Shown here: positions 1-9,956 of the stretch, piece after piece
How the letters are laid out: each line of letters starts with the position of its first letter
Numbering within the stretch: the stretch's first letter is position 1
Origin: Gordonia soli NBRC 108243
GTDB lineage: Bacteria > Actinomycetota > Actinomycetes > Mycobacteriales > Mycobacteriaceae
Reading direction: 5' to 3'
DNA: 64,000 nt
NCBI RefSeq assembly: GCF_000334455.1
Contig: NZ_BANX01000025.1
Location: 1 to 64,000 of the forward strand
Program-made: the position numbers and the translations under genes
The notes under the pieces: model-generated
What the model saw: only the letters and a program-made list of their open reading frames with translations
Databases searched by the model: none
What the model was told of the DNA's origin: nothing

Positions 1-130
1 CCTGGCTGCAACAGCGGGTCGGCTGAGCGCTCCTCTGTCCCCGTGCGGGCGACACCGAAGCGGGACTCCGGTGTTCGGTGCGTTTCTGCTAGGCCGTCGG
101 CGCGCTGGCTCGGAATCGACTCGCTCAGGT

Positions 131-150
131 GAGCTCTCGCGAGAGAGCTC
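131..150. promoter_or_regulatory. Inverted repeat in the leading non-coding stretch
   Basis: GAGCTCTC-GCGA-GAGAGCTC gives two perfect 8-bp arms around four bases. It lies in the first 208 bases, where I see no convincing gene. It could be an operator or a weak hairpin; no flanking gene in the window is obviously controlled by it. Confidence 0.25.
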
Positions 151-208
151 CCGAGTAGAAGGAGTCTCTGCACGGAACGTCTTCGGCCCCGTGTGGTTCC
201 GGATACGA

Positions 209-243
209 AACAGCCCCGGTGATCGACGATCACCGGGGCTGTT
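209..243 (-). terminator. Terminator of the fabD-acpM-kas-accD6 operon
   Basis: A perfect 16-bp inverted repeat (arms 209-224 and 228-243) encloses the 3-base loop GAC. On the minus strand it starts 25 bases after the accD6 stop codon and is followed by TTTCGT. The position, stem length and GC content fit an intrinsic-type terminator, as commonly predicted in actinobacteria where the U tract is short. Confidence 0.75.
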
Positions 244-267
244 CCCTGGTCTGCTGTGATCAGTCGA

Positions 268-1719
268 TCACAGCGGGATGTTCTTGTGGCGGCCGCGCCG
301 TGCCGGCGCCTTCGCGAGTGCCTCGGCGATGATGCTGCGCGTCTTTGCGGGATCGATGATCTCGTCGACCACCCCGATGGACTGCGCGCGTCCCACGCCG
401 CCTGCGATGGCCTCGTGCTCCACGGCAAGACGCTCGTGCAGCGCCTCGCGCTCGTCGTCGGGCGCGGCGGCCAGTGCCTTCTTGTGCAGGATGCCGACCG
501 CGGCCTTGGCACCCATCACGGCGACCTCGGAACCCGGCCACGCGAACACGGCGGTCGCGCCGAGCGCACGCGAGTTCATCGCGATGTAGGCGCCGCCGTA
601 GATCTTGCGCGTCACCAGCGTGACGCGCGGGACCGAGCACTCGGCGAAGGCGTGCAGCAGTTTCGCGCCGCGTCGGACGACACCGTTCCACTCCTGACCC
701 ACACCGGGCAGGTAACCCGGGACGTCGGTGAGGACGATCAGCGGTACGCCGAAGGCGTCACACAGGCGGACGAATCGTGAGGCCTTCTCAGCACTCTCGG
801 AGTTGAGGCAGCCGCCCATCCGCAGCGGATTGTTGGCGATGACGCCGACGCTGCGTCCGGAGAGTCGACCGAAGCCGACCACGATGTTCGGAGCCCACTT
901 CGCCTGGATCTCCTCGAAGGTGGAGATCTCGGTCTCGCCGTCGGCCGCGAATTGGCGGTCGAGGAGGTTCTCGATCACCGGATGGACGTCGTAGGCCCGT
1001 CGGTTGGACTCGGGGAGCAGGGCCTTGAGGTCGGTGTCGCCCGCCTCGGCCTGCTCGCGGTTGAAATGGCCCTGCTGGTTGAACGTCGAGACGAGTCGGC
1101 GTGCACGCCACAGGGCGTCGGGCTCGGAGTCGGCGGTGATGTGGCTGACGCCCGACTTCCTGCCGTGCGTCAGCGGGCCACCGAGCGACTCCATGTCGAC
1201 CGACTCACCGGTCACGCTCTTCACGACGTCGGGACCGGTGACGAACACCCGGCCGGCCGGCGCCATGATGACGACATCGGTGAGCGCGGGACCGTAGGCG
1301 GCGCCGCCGGCCGCGAAGCCGACGACGACCGAGATCTGCGGGATGTATCCGGAAGCTCGGACCATCGCCTCGAACACGCCACCCACCGCATGCAGGGCCT
1401 CGACACCCTCGGCCAGGCGCGCGCCGCCCGAATGCCAGATGCCGACGACCGGCGCCTGCTCGGTGATGGCGGTGTCGATCGCGTTCACGATGTGAGCACA
1501 ACCCACCACACCCATGGCACCGCCCATCACGGTGCCATCGGTGCAGTAGGACACAGTTCGGACTCCGTTGACCAGGCCGACCGCGGCCTGCACACCCGAT
1601 TTGTCTCGGGGGTGCAGGAGCGACACCGTTCCTTCGTCGAAGAAATTGGTGAGTCGCAGCAGCGGATCCCGCGGATCTGCTGCTTCCTCACGGCCGGTGA
1701 TGGGGGCCAAAGTAGTCAT
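268..1719 (-). CDS. accD6: Acyl-CoA carboxylase carboxyltransferase beta subunit AccD6
   Basis: Carboxyltransferase subunit of an acetyl/propionyl-CoA carboxylase; with a biotinylated alpha subunit (AccA3 in mycobacteria, not in this window) it makes malonyl-CoA for FAS II elongation in the cytoplasm. The 483-residue product has the two-lobed crotonase fold expected for the family, with the SGGAR oxyanion motif near residues 97-101 and a YGGAYIAM motif in the C-terminal lobe. I chose the ATG at 1719 because an AGGAG ribosome site lies just upstream and the residues before it are arginine-rich and unlike protein. It is the last gene of the fabD operon, 34 bases after kas, the same place as Rv2247 in M. 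tuberculosis. Only the link to that paralogue, not the exact acyl-CoA preference, is inferred. Confidence 0.93.
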   Translation of the reverse strand: MTTLAPITGREEAADPRDPLLRLTNFFDEGTVSLLHPRDKSGVQAAVGLVNGVRTVSYCTDGTVMGGAMGVVGCAHIVNAIDTAITEQAPVVGIWHSGGARLAEGVEALHAVGGVFEAMVRASGYIPQISVVVGFAAGGAAYGPALTDVVIMAPAGRVFVTGPDVVKSVTGESVDMESLGGPLTHGRKSGVSHITADSEPDALWRARRLVSTFNQQGHFNREQAEAGDTDLKALLPESNRRAYDVHPVIENLLDRQFAADGETEISTFEEIQAKWAPNIVVGFGRLSGRSVGVIANNPLRMGGCLNSESAEKASRFVRLCDAFGVPLIVLTDVPGYLPGVGQEWNGVVRRGAKLLHAFAECSVPRVTLVTRKIYGGAYIAMNSRALGATAVFAWPGSEVAVMGAKAAVGILHKKALAAAPDDEREALHERLAVEHEAIAGGVGRAQSIGVVDEIIDPAKTRSIIAEALAKAPARRGRHKNIPL

Positions 1720-1753
1720 CGCTAGTCTCCTGCGTCCCGGTGGTTGATGTTGC

Positions 1754-3019
1754 TCAGTAGCGACCGAAGGCGAGCGCCACGTTGTGCCCACCGAATCCGA
1801 ACGAGTTGTTCAAGGCGTAGTCGAGCTGTCCGTAGCGAGCCTCGCCATGGACGACATCGACGTCACACTCCGGGTCCTGGTTCTCCAGGTTGAGCGTGGG
1901 CGGGATGACCCCGTCCTCGATGCTCTTCACCGTGATGACCGATTCGAGTGCACCGACCGCACCGATGGAGTGTCCGAGAGCGGACTTCGGTGCGTAGACG
2001 GCCGCGTGCTGCCCGACCGCGGAATTGATCGCCGTCGCCTCCGCGGTGTCGCCGACCGAGGTCGACGTCGCGTGTGCGTTGACGTGGGCGATGTCGGACT
2101 TCTGCAGACCCGCCGACTGCAGTGCCCGGGTCATGGCCCGGGCAGCTCCGGTTCCCGCGGGATCCGGGGCCACCAGGTGGTAGCCGTCGGAGGTGATACC
2201 CGCACCCAGCAACCGGGCGTGGATGTGTGCCCCGCGAGCCTTCGCATGCTCTTCGCGCTCGATGATCATCAGCGCGGCGGCCTCGCCGAAAACGAAGCCG
2301 TCACGATCGGAGTCGAACGGACGAGAAGCTGCAGCCGGATCGTCGTTGCGGGTGCTCATCGCACGCATCATCGCGAAACTCGCGATGGGCACCGCGTCGA
2401 TGTGACCCTCGACGCCACCACAGACGACCATGTCCGCGTCACCCATGACGATGTGCCGCCATGCGTGGGCGATGGCCTCCGAGCCCGACGAGCACGCCGA
2501 GACCGGGGTGATGACGCCTGCCTTGGCGCCGACGTTCAGACCGATGACCGCGGCCGGCCCGTTGGGCATCGACATCGGCACGGCCAACGGCGACACCTTG
2601 CGGTAGTTGCCGGTGGACTCCATGGCCTGCACGGCGTCGACCATCGCGTCTGCGCCGCCCTGACCGGTACCCATGACGACGGCCAACCGCTCGGGGTCGA
2701 CCTCGGGTTCACCGGCCTGCGACCACAGCCGCTTGCTCATGACGTGAGCCATGCGCTCGACGTATGCCATCCGTCGGGCTTCCACGCGGGTGACCTCGTC
2801 GGTGGGGTCCTTGACCAACCGGCCGCCGATGCGGACGGGGAGATCGTATTCGGACACCCACGGATCGGTCAGTTCCCGGATGCCGGACTCACCGGCAACC
2901 AGGTTCTTCCACGTGGTGTCGAGATCCTCGCCCAGGGACGTGGTGGCCACCATGGAGGTGACCACCACGTTGGGGAAATTTCCCCCCAGCGTGGAGTACT
3001 CGCGGAGGGAATCGGTCAC
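1754..3019 (-). CDS. kasA: Beta-ketoacyl-ACP synthase of FAS II (KasA/KasB type)
   Basis: Condenses malonyl-AcpM with a growing acyl-AcpM chain in FAS II, feeding meromycolate synthesis. The 421 residues match KasA/KasB in length and pattern. The catalytic Cys176 sits in VSACSSGS, the two histidines are His316 (VNAHATST) and His350 (SALGHS), giving the C-H-H triad of elongating condensing enzymes. The ATG overlaps the acpM stop by four bases (ATGA), so translation is probably coupled. M. tuberculosis has two tandem genes here, kasA and kasB; only one is present in this window, so the symbol kasA is by position and similarity and kasB cannot be excluded. Confidence 0.92.
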   Translation of the reverse strand: MTDSLREYSTLGGNFPNVVVTSMVATTSLGEDLDTTWKNLVAGESGIRELTDPWVSEYDLPVRIGGRLVKDPTDEVTRVEARRMAYVERMAHVMSKRLWSQAGEPEVDPERLAVVMGTGQGGADAMVDAVQAMESTGNYRKVSPLAVPMSMPNGPAAVIGLNVGAKAGVITPVSACSSGSEAIAHAWRHIVMGDADMVVCGGVEGHIDAVPIASFAMMRAMSTRNDDPAAASRPFDSDRDGFVFGEAAALMIIEREEHAKARGAHIHARLLGAGITSDGYHLVAPDPAGTGAARAMTRALQSAGLQKSDIAHVNAHATSTSVGDTAEATAINSAVGQHAAVYAPKSALGHSIGAVGALESVITVKSIEDGVIPPTLNLENQDPECDVDVVHGEARYGQLDYALNNSFGFGGHNVALAFGRY

Positions 3020-3324
3020 GAATCCGCCTTGTCGGCGTCGACCTTCGCCTGGATCGCGGCGGCGGCCTCGGGGTTCTCGGACTCGAGCTTCTGGATGTAG
3101 CCGACAGCGTCACCGACGGTACGCAGTCCGGCCAGATCCTCGTCCGGGATCTTCACGCCGTACTTGTCCTCGGTCTGCACGGCGATCTCGACCATCGACA
3201 GCGAGTCGATGTCCAAGTCGTCGACGAACGACTTCTCCAGAGTCACCTCGGACGGCTCGATGCCGGTGACTTCCTCGATGATCTCGGCGATGCCGGCAAT
3301 GAGTTCTTCCTGGGTGGCGGCCAC
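3016..3324 (-). CDS. acpM: Meromycolate-extension acyl carrier protein AcpM
   Basis: Small acidic carrier protein that holds the acyl chain on a 4'-phosphopantetheine arm during FAS II. The 102-residue product has the carrier signature [12 protein letters not shown], with the modified serine at about residue 41, and the C-terminal tail (beyond residue 85) that distinguishes AcpM from general ACPs. I chose the GTG at 3324 because an AAGGGAG site lies eight bases upstream and the product then begins [11 protein letters not shown], matching known AcpM starts. It overlaps kas by four bases. Between it and fabD are 130 bases that include a 6-bp hairpin (3404-3420), perhaps a processing site that lets acpM be expressed more strongly than its neighbours; that is inference. 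Confidence 0.93.
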   Translation of the reverse strand: MAATQEELIAGIAEIIEEVTGIEPSEVTLEKSFVDDLDIDSLSMVEIAVQTEDKYGVKIPDEDLAGLRTVGDAVGYIQKLESENPEAAAAIQAKVDADKADS

Positions 3325-3454
3325 TGTGTGGCTCCCTTCTTCGCTTGCTCTGCGTTGTGTCGTTCCGGAGCACCGTGGACGCTGAGCCCACGCGTGCTTG
3401 GACAACCGGGGGTTCCGGTTTTCCGGGGGTCAGGGCCGGATGGGCCCGTGACCG

Positions 3455-4378
3455 CTATCCAAGTTCGGTGAGGGCGTCGAGGTCCTCAGGCGTCTTGAGC
3501 GCCCGTCCGGGCGTTCCCTTCAGCTCGCGCTTCGCGATGCCGACCAATGTGCCGGCCGGTGGCAGTTCGACCACCGAGTCCGTCCCGTGCTCGCGCAGGT
3601 AGGCCGAGCACAGATCCCAACGCACCGGACGGGTCACCTGACCCACTAGTTTTGTCAGGGCTTCGGCACCGTTCGTTACAGGCTGCCCATCGGAGTTGGA
3701 CAACAGTGTCCGGTTCGGGTCGTTCGGCGTGATCCGATCGGCGGCCTTGGCGACGGCCTCCTGCGCCGGTGCCATGAACCGCGTGTGGAAGGCCCCGGCG
3801 ACCGCGAGCTTGCGGATGCGGGCCTTCTGCGGCGGGTCGGCGATCAGCTCGTCGATCTTGTCGACCGCACCCGCGGCGACGATCTGACCGACGGCGTTGC
3901 GATTCGCGGGGATCAGGTCGAGTTCGTCGAGACGCGCCAACACGGTGGCTTCGTCGCCACCGAGGACCGCGGCCATGATGGTCGGCTCGAGTGCGCACGC
4001 CTTCGCCATCTCGGCACCGCGGATCGCCGCGAGTGAGACGGCTTCGTCGGAACTGAGCACGCCGGTGATGGCGGCCGCCGCGAGTTCGCCGACGGAATGT
4101 CCCGCGACGATGGTGTCGGCCGGCAGCTCACCGCGTTTGGACAGTTCGTCGAAGGCGAGCAGTGCGGACGCGACCACGAGTGGCTGGGTCACCGCGGTGT
4201 CGGTGATCTCCTCGGCGGTCGCAGTGGTTCCCAGACGCTCGAGATCGAGCCCGGTCAGCTTCGACCAGGTGGCGAGCTGATCACGCGCACCGGCCAATTC
4301 CAACCAGGGGATCAACATCCCCGGAGTCTGTGAGCCCTGTCCGGGCGCAAGCAACGAAAGCACGTGACCAGGGAACAC
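3455..4378 (-). CDS. fabD: Malonyl-CoA:ACP acyltransferase FabD
   Basis: Transfers malonyl from CoA to AcpM, supplying the extender for FAS II. The product (about 307 residues) begins close to the conserved LLAPGQGSQ motif, has the nucleophile elbow GHSVGE with the catalytic serine, and the later GAFHT motif with the catalytic histidine. The start is uncertain: a GTG at 4378 has a GAGAGG ribosome site at good spacing, while a second GTG at 4363 would give a start like that of M. tuberculosis FabD. Longer upstream extensions look non-coding. First gene of the four-gene FAS II operon. Confidence 0.9.
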   Translation of the reverse strand: MFPGHVLSLLAPGQGSQTPGMLIPWLELAGARDQLATWSKLTGLDLERLGTTATAEEITDTAVTQPLVVASALLAFDELSKRGELPADTIVAGHSVGELAAAAITGVLSSDEAVSLAAIRGAEMAKACALEPTIMAAVLGGDEATVLARLDELDLIPANRNAVGQIVAAGAVDKIDELIADPPQKARIRKLAVAGAFHTRFMAPAQEAVAKAADRITPNDPNRTLLSNSDGQPVTNGAEALTKLVGQVTRPVRWDLCSAYLREHGTDSVVELPPAGTLVGIAKRELKGTPGRALKTPEDLDALTELG

Positions 4379-4429
4379 CCTGAGGGCCTCTCGTGTGGGT
4401 GTTGCTGCCCATAGACCTTGCCGCAGAGT

Positions 4430-4448
4430 TTTGTGGGGTTCCCACAAA
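4430..4448. promoter_or_regulatory. Candidate FasR operator upstream of fabD
   Basis: TTTGTGGG-GTT-CCCACAAA is a perfect inverted repeat with 8-bp arms and a 3-bp centre, 52 bases upstream of the fabD start and 109 bases downstream of the fasR stop. In Streptomyces the PucR-type protein encoded next to fabD binds this promoter region to activate it, so this palindrome is a natural candidate for its site. Binding is inferred from position and symmetry only. Confidence 0.55.
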
Positions 4449-4557
4449 CGTGTCGCTTCCCGTGCTGATCCCTTTATCACTCCGAGATTCGTTACCGAAA
4501 CGTGTCCGCGGCGCGTTCAACAGCAGAAATAGAGATCATTGATGTTACGCAAGATGC

Positions 4558-5829
4558 TCAAGTGCCTTGTGAGGGCGTTTCGTTGGCGAAGTGTGTCAAT
4601 CGACCCACTGTCGCGGCGACCCGTAGGACGTATGCGTCGCGCGGGTTCGTGGGATCCCGACCCGTGATATCTGACACTTTCTTCAGTCTGTACCTCACCG
4701 TATTTGGATGGATGAACAGTTCGCGCGCGCACGATTCGACCGATCCGCCCGAATCGAGATACGTCTCCAGAGTGCCGCTGAGGGTGGCGCCCCCCTTGAG
4801 CAACGGCCGGACGAGTGACTCGGTCAGCGCGGTCACCGCCGACGAGTCACCGTTGAGAGCACGCTCGGGCAGCAGTTCGAGACTGTGGACGGGCCGGGGT
4901 GCGCTCGGCCAGCCGACCACCGCGGCCACCCCGGCCATCGCCTCGGTGGCGCTGCTGTGCGCGCTGCCCAGGTTGGGGGTGGTCGGTCCGATGACCACCG
5001 GCCCCTCGGCGAAGTGGTCGAGCAACTCGGTGAGGAAGCGGTCGGTGGTGCGGATCTCACCGCTGATGATCGCGACCAGGAAGCTGCCCTGCACCACCGA
5101 GAGTGCGGACCGATCGTAGGAGCGGGCCGTGTTGTGGATCGCCAGCGGCACCGAGACGTTCTGCTCGGGCGGTGGCGTCCCGACGATCACGGTCGCCGGG
5201 GCGTCGGAGTCCCAGTTGAGTGCGGCGGCGCGCGACAGCAACTGCGGGCCGGTGTCGCCACGGACCACCGCATCGACGACCAGCGCCTCGAGTCGGGAGT
5301 CCCACGCGCCGCGGGATTCGGCGGCGGAGGCGTAGATGGAGGCGGCCGCGAACCCGATCTCACGGCCGTAGCGGAGCACCGACTCGGTCAGCGCACGCAG
5401 CTGGGCGTCGTTGCGGGCGAGGAGCGGCAGCCACTTCTCGAAGAACTCCATCGCGACGCGGACCATCTCGACGGTCTGCAGCAGTGTGATCCGACGTGCC
5501 AGGTCTTGCGGAACCACCTGGAAGGCCTGGACCGTGAACTTCACGTTGCCCTCGGGGTCCTGGATCCACTCGACGAAGTTGACCACCGCGGTCTGCACGA
5601 CCAGTTGCACACTGGCTCGCTGCGCGGCGTCGAGATCGCCGAAGTAGGGGAGTTGGTCCTGCATCGAGTGCACGGCCTCGGTGGCGAGCCGGCCGCTGTA
5701 CTGCTTCACCCGGCGTAAGAGGGTGTCCGGCAGTGCGTCGTGGACCGTGGCGGGCGCCGGCACATGGGCGCCCCGCTCACCGAACACATCGGAGGGCGGT
5801 GGCGGCTGGTTGAACCGGGCGTCGGACAC
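4558..5829 (-). CDS. fasR: PucR-type transcriptional regulator, FasR-like
   Basis: Probable activator of the neighbouring FAS II operon. The 423-residue protein has a long sensory region and a C-terminal PucR-type helix-turn-helix around residues 355-410 (motifs LETYLDSGGSVESCARELFIH in two parts and NTVRYRLKKV). It corresponds in position to Rv2242 and to the Streptomyces FasR gene, both of which sit next to fabD and belong to this family. The start is GTG at 5829. It is encoded upstream of and in the same direction as fabD, with a 179-base gap that contains a palindrome. The unrelated TetR protein also called FasR in M. tuberculosis (Rv3208) should not be confused with it. Confidence 0.8.
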   Translation of the reverse strand: MSDARFNQPPPPSDVFGERGAHVPAPATVHDALPDTLLRRVKQYSGRLATEAVHSMQDQLPYFGDLDAAQRASVQLVVQTAVVNFVEWIQDPEGNVKFTVQAFQVVPQDLARRITLLQTVEMVRVAMEFFEKWLPLLARNDAQLRALTESVLRYGREIGFAAASIYASAAESRGAWDSRLEALVVDAVVRGDTGPQLLSRAAALNWDSDAPATVIVGTPPPEQNVSVPLAIHNTARSYDRSALSVVQGSFLVAIISGEIRTTDRFLTELLDHFAEGPVVIGPTTPNLGSAHSSATEAMAGVAAVVGWPSAPRPVHSLELLPERALNGDSSAVTALTESLVRPLLKGGATLSGTLETYLDSGGSVESCARELFIHPNTVRYRLKKVSDITGRDPTNPRDAYVLRVAATVGRLTHFANETPSQGT

Positions 5830-5906
5830 CCATCCAATCTAGCCACCAGGGCACTGCCGAGGTGCGCGGACGGCGCGGGGGCACCCGACCGTCCGCCCGA
5901 CCGACA

Positions 5907-5941
5907 ACCGCCACCCGAGCAGGAGGGCGTCGGGTGGCGGT
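5907..5941 (-). terminator. Terminator after aceE
   Basis: A 12-bp stem (5907-5918 with 5930-5941, core CCGCCACCCGA / TCGGGTGGCGG) and an 11-base loop lie 101 bases after the aceE stop, in the 212-base gap before the fasR start. It would separate aceE transcription from fasR. There is no long U tract. Confidence 0.6.
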
Positions 5942-6041
5942 GTGTCGTCTATTAGCCGGATCAGCAGCCGGACCTCAGCAAGTGGACCTCAGCAAGCGGG
6001 GCCTGCGGGTGGGGTCAGGCGGGTGGTTCAGGCGTATGGGT

Positions 6042-8909
6042 TCAGGCCACGCCCGGGTCGCTGGTGTCCTCCGGCGCCGCGGCGACATCGGTGATCTGGT
6101 ACTTCTCGGCGGCCTGTGCCGCAACCGAATGATCGATGTGGCCGTCGTCGGCCAGTGCGACGAGCACCGCGACCGCGATGGACTGCGCATCGACGTTGAA
6201 GAAGCGTCGAGCCGCGGTGCGGGTGTCGGAGAAGCCGAAACCGTCGGTGCCGAGCGTGCGGTAGGTGCCCGGCACGTAGGCCCGGATCTGCTCCTGTACG
6301 CCGCGCATGAAGTCGCTGGCCGCGACGAACGGTCCCGGCACCTCGGCGAGCACCTCCGTCAGGTACGCCCGCGCGGGCGTCGACGACGGTTCGCGCAGAG
6401 CCGTCCGATCCGCTTGCGCGCCGTCGCGGGCGAGCTCGCTCCACGACGTCACCGAGTACACGTTTGCGCCGACATCCCATTCGTCGGCCAGGAGTTCCTG
6501 TGCGACGAGTGCGTCGTTCATCGTGACGCCGGAGACCAAGATGCTGGCCGGATGACTCTTGCCCGCGGGGGCATCGGCGAACCGATATATGCCCTTGAGG
6601 ATGCCGGCGACGTCGAGGTCGTCGGGCGCCGGCGGCTGCACGATCGGCTCGTTGTAGACGGTGAGGTAGTACAGGATGTTCTCCTGCTTCTCGCCGTACA
6701 TGCGCTCGAGTCCGTCGGTGATGATGTGGCCGAGTTCGTAAGCGAAGGCCGGGTCATACGCAGCCACCGCCGGGTTGGTGGCGGCCAGCAGCAGCGAGTG
6801 ACCGTCGGCGTGCTGGAGCCCTTCACCGGTGAGTGTGGTGCGGCCTGCGGTCGCGCCGACCAAGAAGCCGCGCGCCATCTGATCCGCGGCCGCCCAGAAA
6901 CTGTCGCCGGTCCGCTGGAACCCGAACATCGAGTAGAAGATGTAGAGCGGGATCATCGGCTCGTCGTGGGTCGAGTAGGAGGTACCGACCGCGGCGAAGG
7001 AACCGGCCGAGCCCGCCTCGTTGATGCCCTCGTGCAGGATCTGCCCCGCGGTGCTCTCCTTGTAGGCGAGCATCAACTCGGCGTCCACCGATGTGTAGAG
7101 CTGGCCGTTGCGGTTGTAGATCTTGAGTGTCGGGAACCACGAGTCCATACCGAACGTACGTGCCTCGTCGGGGATGATCGGCACGATGCGGTGGCCGATC
7201 TCTTTGTCGCGCAACAGGTCCTTGAAGATGCGGACCAGCGCCATGGTGGTCGCGACCTGCTGCTTGCCCGACCCCTTGCCTGCGGTCTTGAGTGCCTTGG
7301 AGACATCCGGGCGCAGGACCTTGGTGCCGCGCCGACGTTCGGGGACGAAGCCGCCGAGCGCCTTTCGGCGATCCAGCATGTACTGGATCTCGGGCGCGTC
7401 GGCTCCCGGGTGGTAGTACGGCGGCAGGTACGGGTCCTTCTCCAACTGCTCGTCCGTGATGGGGATCCGCTGGGTGTCGCGGAAGTCCTTCAGGTCGTCG
7501 AGGGTCAGCTTCTTCATCTGATGGGTCGCATTGCGGCCCTCGAAGTGCTTGCCCAGCGTGTAGCCCTTGATGGTGTGGGCCAGGATGACCGTCGGCTGGC
7601 CCTTGTGCGCCAACGCCGCAGAGTACGCCGCATGGATCTTGCGGTAGTCGTGTCCGCCGCGCTTCAAGTTCCAGATCTGGTCGTCGGTGAGGTTCTTGAC
7701 CAGTTCCTTGGTGCGCGGGTCGCGACCGAAGAAGTGTTCGCGGACGAAGGCGCCGTCGTTGGCCTTGTAGGTCTGGAAGTCGCCGTCGGGGGTGGTGTTC
7801 ATCAGGTTGACCAACGCGCCGTCGCGATCGGCGTGCAGGAGTGCATCCCACTCGCGGCCCCAGACGACCTTGATCACGTTCCAGCCCGCGCCGCGGAAGA
7901 ACGACTCCAGCTCCTGGATGATCTTGCCGTTGCCGCGCACCGGGCCGTCGAGACGCTGCAGATTGCAGTTGATGACGAAGGTCAGGTTGTCGAGGCCCTC
8001 GGTCGCGGCGACGTGTGCCAGGCCGCGGGACTCCGGCTCGTCCATCTCACCGTCGCCGAGGAACGCCCACACGTGCTGGTCGGAGGTGTCGGTGATGCCG
8101 CGGTCGTGCAGGTAGTGGTTGAACCTCGCCTGGTAGATGGCGTTCATCGGCCCCAGGCCCATCGAGACCGTCGGGAACTGCCAGAAGTCGGGGAGCAGGC
8201 GGGGATGCGGGTACGACGGCAGACCGCCGCCCTCGCCCGCGTGGCTGTGCTCCTGGCGGAAACCGTCCATACGCGCTTCGTCGATGCGGCCCTCGAGGTA
8301 GGCGCGCGCGTAGATGCCCGGTGAGGCGTGGCCCTGGATGAAGATCTGGTCGCCGCCGCCGGAGTGGTCCTGGCCGCGGAAGAAGTGGTTGAAGCCGACC
8401 TCGTACAGCGCGGCCGACGAAGCGTAGGTGGAGATGTGCCCGCCCACACCGACACCCGGTCGCTGGGCGCGGTGCACCATGATCGCGGCATTCCATCGGA
8501 TGAAGGCACGGAAGCGACGCTCGACGTCCTCGTCACCGGGGAACCACGGTTCGCCCTCGGTGGGGATGGTGTTGACGTAGTCGGTCGAGGTGAGCGCGGG
8601 GATCGACACACGCTTCTCGCCGGCACGCTCGAGCAGTCGGAGCACGAGGTAGCGCGCACGGGCGGGACCGGCCGCATCGAGCAACCCGTCGAAGGACTGC
8701 AGCCACTCGCTGGTCTCGTCGGGGTCGATGTCGGGCAGATACGAGGCGACACCCTCGCGGATCACCCGCACGCGATTGCCGGACTGGTCGTCGGAGCGCG
8801 TGGGGCCGGAGCCGTTCGCGCCCTCGGACGTTTGCGCAGCGGGGTCGGGTCGACTCCCTGTCGCTTCCTGCCCGGTACCTGTCCGTCCCGTCACTGCCTG
8901 TTCGGTCAC
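6042..8909 (-). CDS. aceE: Pyruvate dehydrogenase E1 component, homodimeric type
   Basis: Decarboxylates pyruvate with thiamine diphosphate and passes the acetyl group to the lipoyl E2 enzyme of the pyruvate dehydrogenase complex. The 955-residue single-chain form is typical of gamma-proteobacteria and actinobacteria. The ThDP motif begins [10 protein letters not shown] and ends with [10 protein letters not shown]; the [10 protein letters not shown] region and the C-terminal transketolase-like domain are intact. The first 45 or so residues are a Ser/Gly/Thr-rich extension without conserved pattern. The start is GTG at 8909, with GAGGGAG upstream. It matches Rv2241 in order next to fasR. The E2 and E3 genes are not in this window. 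Confidence 0.95.
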   Translation of the reverse strand: MTEQAVTGRTGTGQEATGSRPDPAAQTSEGANGSGPTRSDDQSGNRVRVIREGVASYLPDIDPDETSEWLQSFDGLLDAAGPARARYLVLRLLERAGEKRVSIPALTSTDYVNTIPTEGEPWFPGDEDVERRFRAFIRWNAAIMVHRAQRPGVGVGGHISTYASSAALYEVGFNHFFRGQDHSGGGDQIFIQGHASPGIYARAYLEGRIDEARMDGFRQEHSHAGEGGGLPSYPHPRLLPDFWQFPTVSMGLGPMNAIYQARFNHYLHDRGITDTSDQHVWAFLGDGEMDEPESRGLAHVAATEGLDNLTFVINCNLQRLDGPVRGNGKIIQELESFFRGAGWNVIKVVWGREWDALLHADRDGALVNLMNTTPDGDFQTYKANDGAFVREHFFGRDPRTKELVKNLTDDQIWNLKRGGHDYRKIHAAYSAALAHKGQPTVILAHTIKGYTLGKHFEGRNATHQMKKLTLDDLKDFRDTQRIPITDEQLEKDPYLPPYYHPGADAPEIQYMLDRRKALGGFVPERRRGTKVLRPDVSKALKTAGKGSGKQQVATTMALVRIFKDLLRDKEIGHRIVPIIPDEARTFGMDSWFPTLKIYNRNGQLYTSVDAELMLAYKESTAGQILHEGINEAGSAGSFAAVGTSYSTHDEPMIPLYIFYSMFGFQRTGDSFWAAADQMARGFLVGATAGRTTLTGEGLQHADGHSLLLAATNPAVAAYDPAFAYELGHIITDGLERMYGEKQENILYYLTVYNEPIVQPPAPDDLDVAGILKGIYRFADAPAGKSHPASILVSGVTMNDALVAQELLADEWDVGANVYSVTSWSELARDGAQADRTALREPSSTPARAYLTEVLAEVPGPFVAASDFMRGVQEQIRAYVPGTYRTLGTDGFGFSDTRTAARRFFNVDAQSIAVAVLVALADDGHIDHSVAAQAAEKYQITDVAAAPEDTSDPGVA

Positions 8910-9139
8910 TGTGTTGCCTACTCCCTCGATCGTCCGGTGTCACGGTGGTGTCCCGGGATGCGATGTGCGTGGCCGAGCCGCTCCCGATGGTGGATAGGGC
9001 GTCTTGGTCCACCTTCATCGTGCCCCATGTGACCTCTGTGGGCATCGGGTGGGACTGCGGTGCCCGACACAGTTCTGGTCTGAGCGTCACCTGCGCTAGG
9101 TTGCTGGTGGAACTGACTCGCGCGTAAGGGAGGGCGACG

Positions 9140-9766
9140 ATGCAGTTGGGGGATTGCGCACTCGCCCGCGACACCGCGCCGGTGGGGGGCCGCGGCGCCG
9201 TGTCCCGGCGTGGCGGTGTCGCGCTGGCGCTGGTCGCGGGGGCAGTGATCGTCGGTGGTTGCTCGAGTGTCGACGGGTCCGGAACGGCTGCGTCCGGGCA
9301 GGTGGCGGCCTACCGAGCCGAGGTGACGGCCTCGCGTGCCGAAGCCGTACAGAAGGCGGGGACCGACGTGTGCTCGACGAGCACGTCGGCGATCGTCGTG
9401 ATGGTGCAGGGATACAACACCTTCATCCGACAGTTGAACGCCACACAGTCCTACGACCGGATCGGCGATTCCGACGAGAAGGCCCGCGCCGGTCTGATCG
9501 CCGGAGCCGATCAGATCCGCGGCGCCCTCGGCGACCGGACACCGACCGATGTCGGAGACCCGGCCCGTACGTTCCTGAACACCACCGGTGAGTTGGGCGC
9601 GCTGATCGGCAAACGCGAACTCGGAGGACTCAACCCGATCTCGGACCGGTGGACACGCGAGAAGAACGCGGTGTTGGCAGTGTGTGGGAAGTATCGGCCG
9701 CTGCCGCCCGCGACGCCGAGCGATCAGGGCACGGCACCGTCGAGCGGCGCAGTTCCGCCGCCCTGA
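9140..9766 (+). CDS. Putative secreted lipoprotein (Rv2240c position)
   Basis: Function unknown. The 208-residue product has a short basic N-terminus (residues 1-30), a hydrophobic stretch (about 31-43) and a lipobox ending GGC, so Cys45 should be lipidated and the rest exported. The mature part contains two cysteines (in DVCSTS and LAVCGK) that could form a disulfide, and ends in a Pro/Ser-rich tail. A strong AAGGGAGG ribosome site precedes the ATG. It is divergent from aceE across a 230-base promoter region and holds the place of Rv2240c; whether it is a true orthologue needs an alignment. Confidence 0.75.
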   Translation: MQLGDCALARDTAPVGGRGAVSRRGGVALALVAGAVIVGGCSSVDGSGTAASGQVAAYRAEVTASRAEAVQKAGTDVCSTSTSAIVVMVQGYNTFIRQLNATQSYDRIGDSDEKARAGLIAGADQIRGALGDRTPTDVGDPARTFLNTTGELGALIGKRELGGLNPISDRWTREKNAVLAVCGKYRPLPPATPSDQGTAPSSGAVPPP

Positions 9767-9956
9767 CCTGCGGCCGGTGTGTACGGCGCGGCACCGCATC
9801 CGGCGACCCGAGCGGTGGGGACGGTGGGGCCACCGCCCCGTCGGACAGGTTTCGGTGACGATCTCGACCGAACACGGCTGTTCGGCTTGCGTTGGGACGC
9901 TCTAGGCTGTTCCCTAAGCTGACAGTCGAGTCGCATCTGCAAGGAGGTCGTACGCG

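Noticed and set aside
71..259. 62-residue frame at the window start
   Set aside because: Crosses the operon terminator and is Arg/Ser-rich without a ribosome site.
5862..8324. Long plus-strand frame opposite aceE (820 residues)
   Set aside because: High-GC antisense shadow; aceE on the minus strand is complete and conserved.
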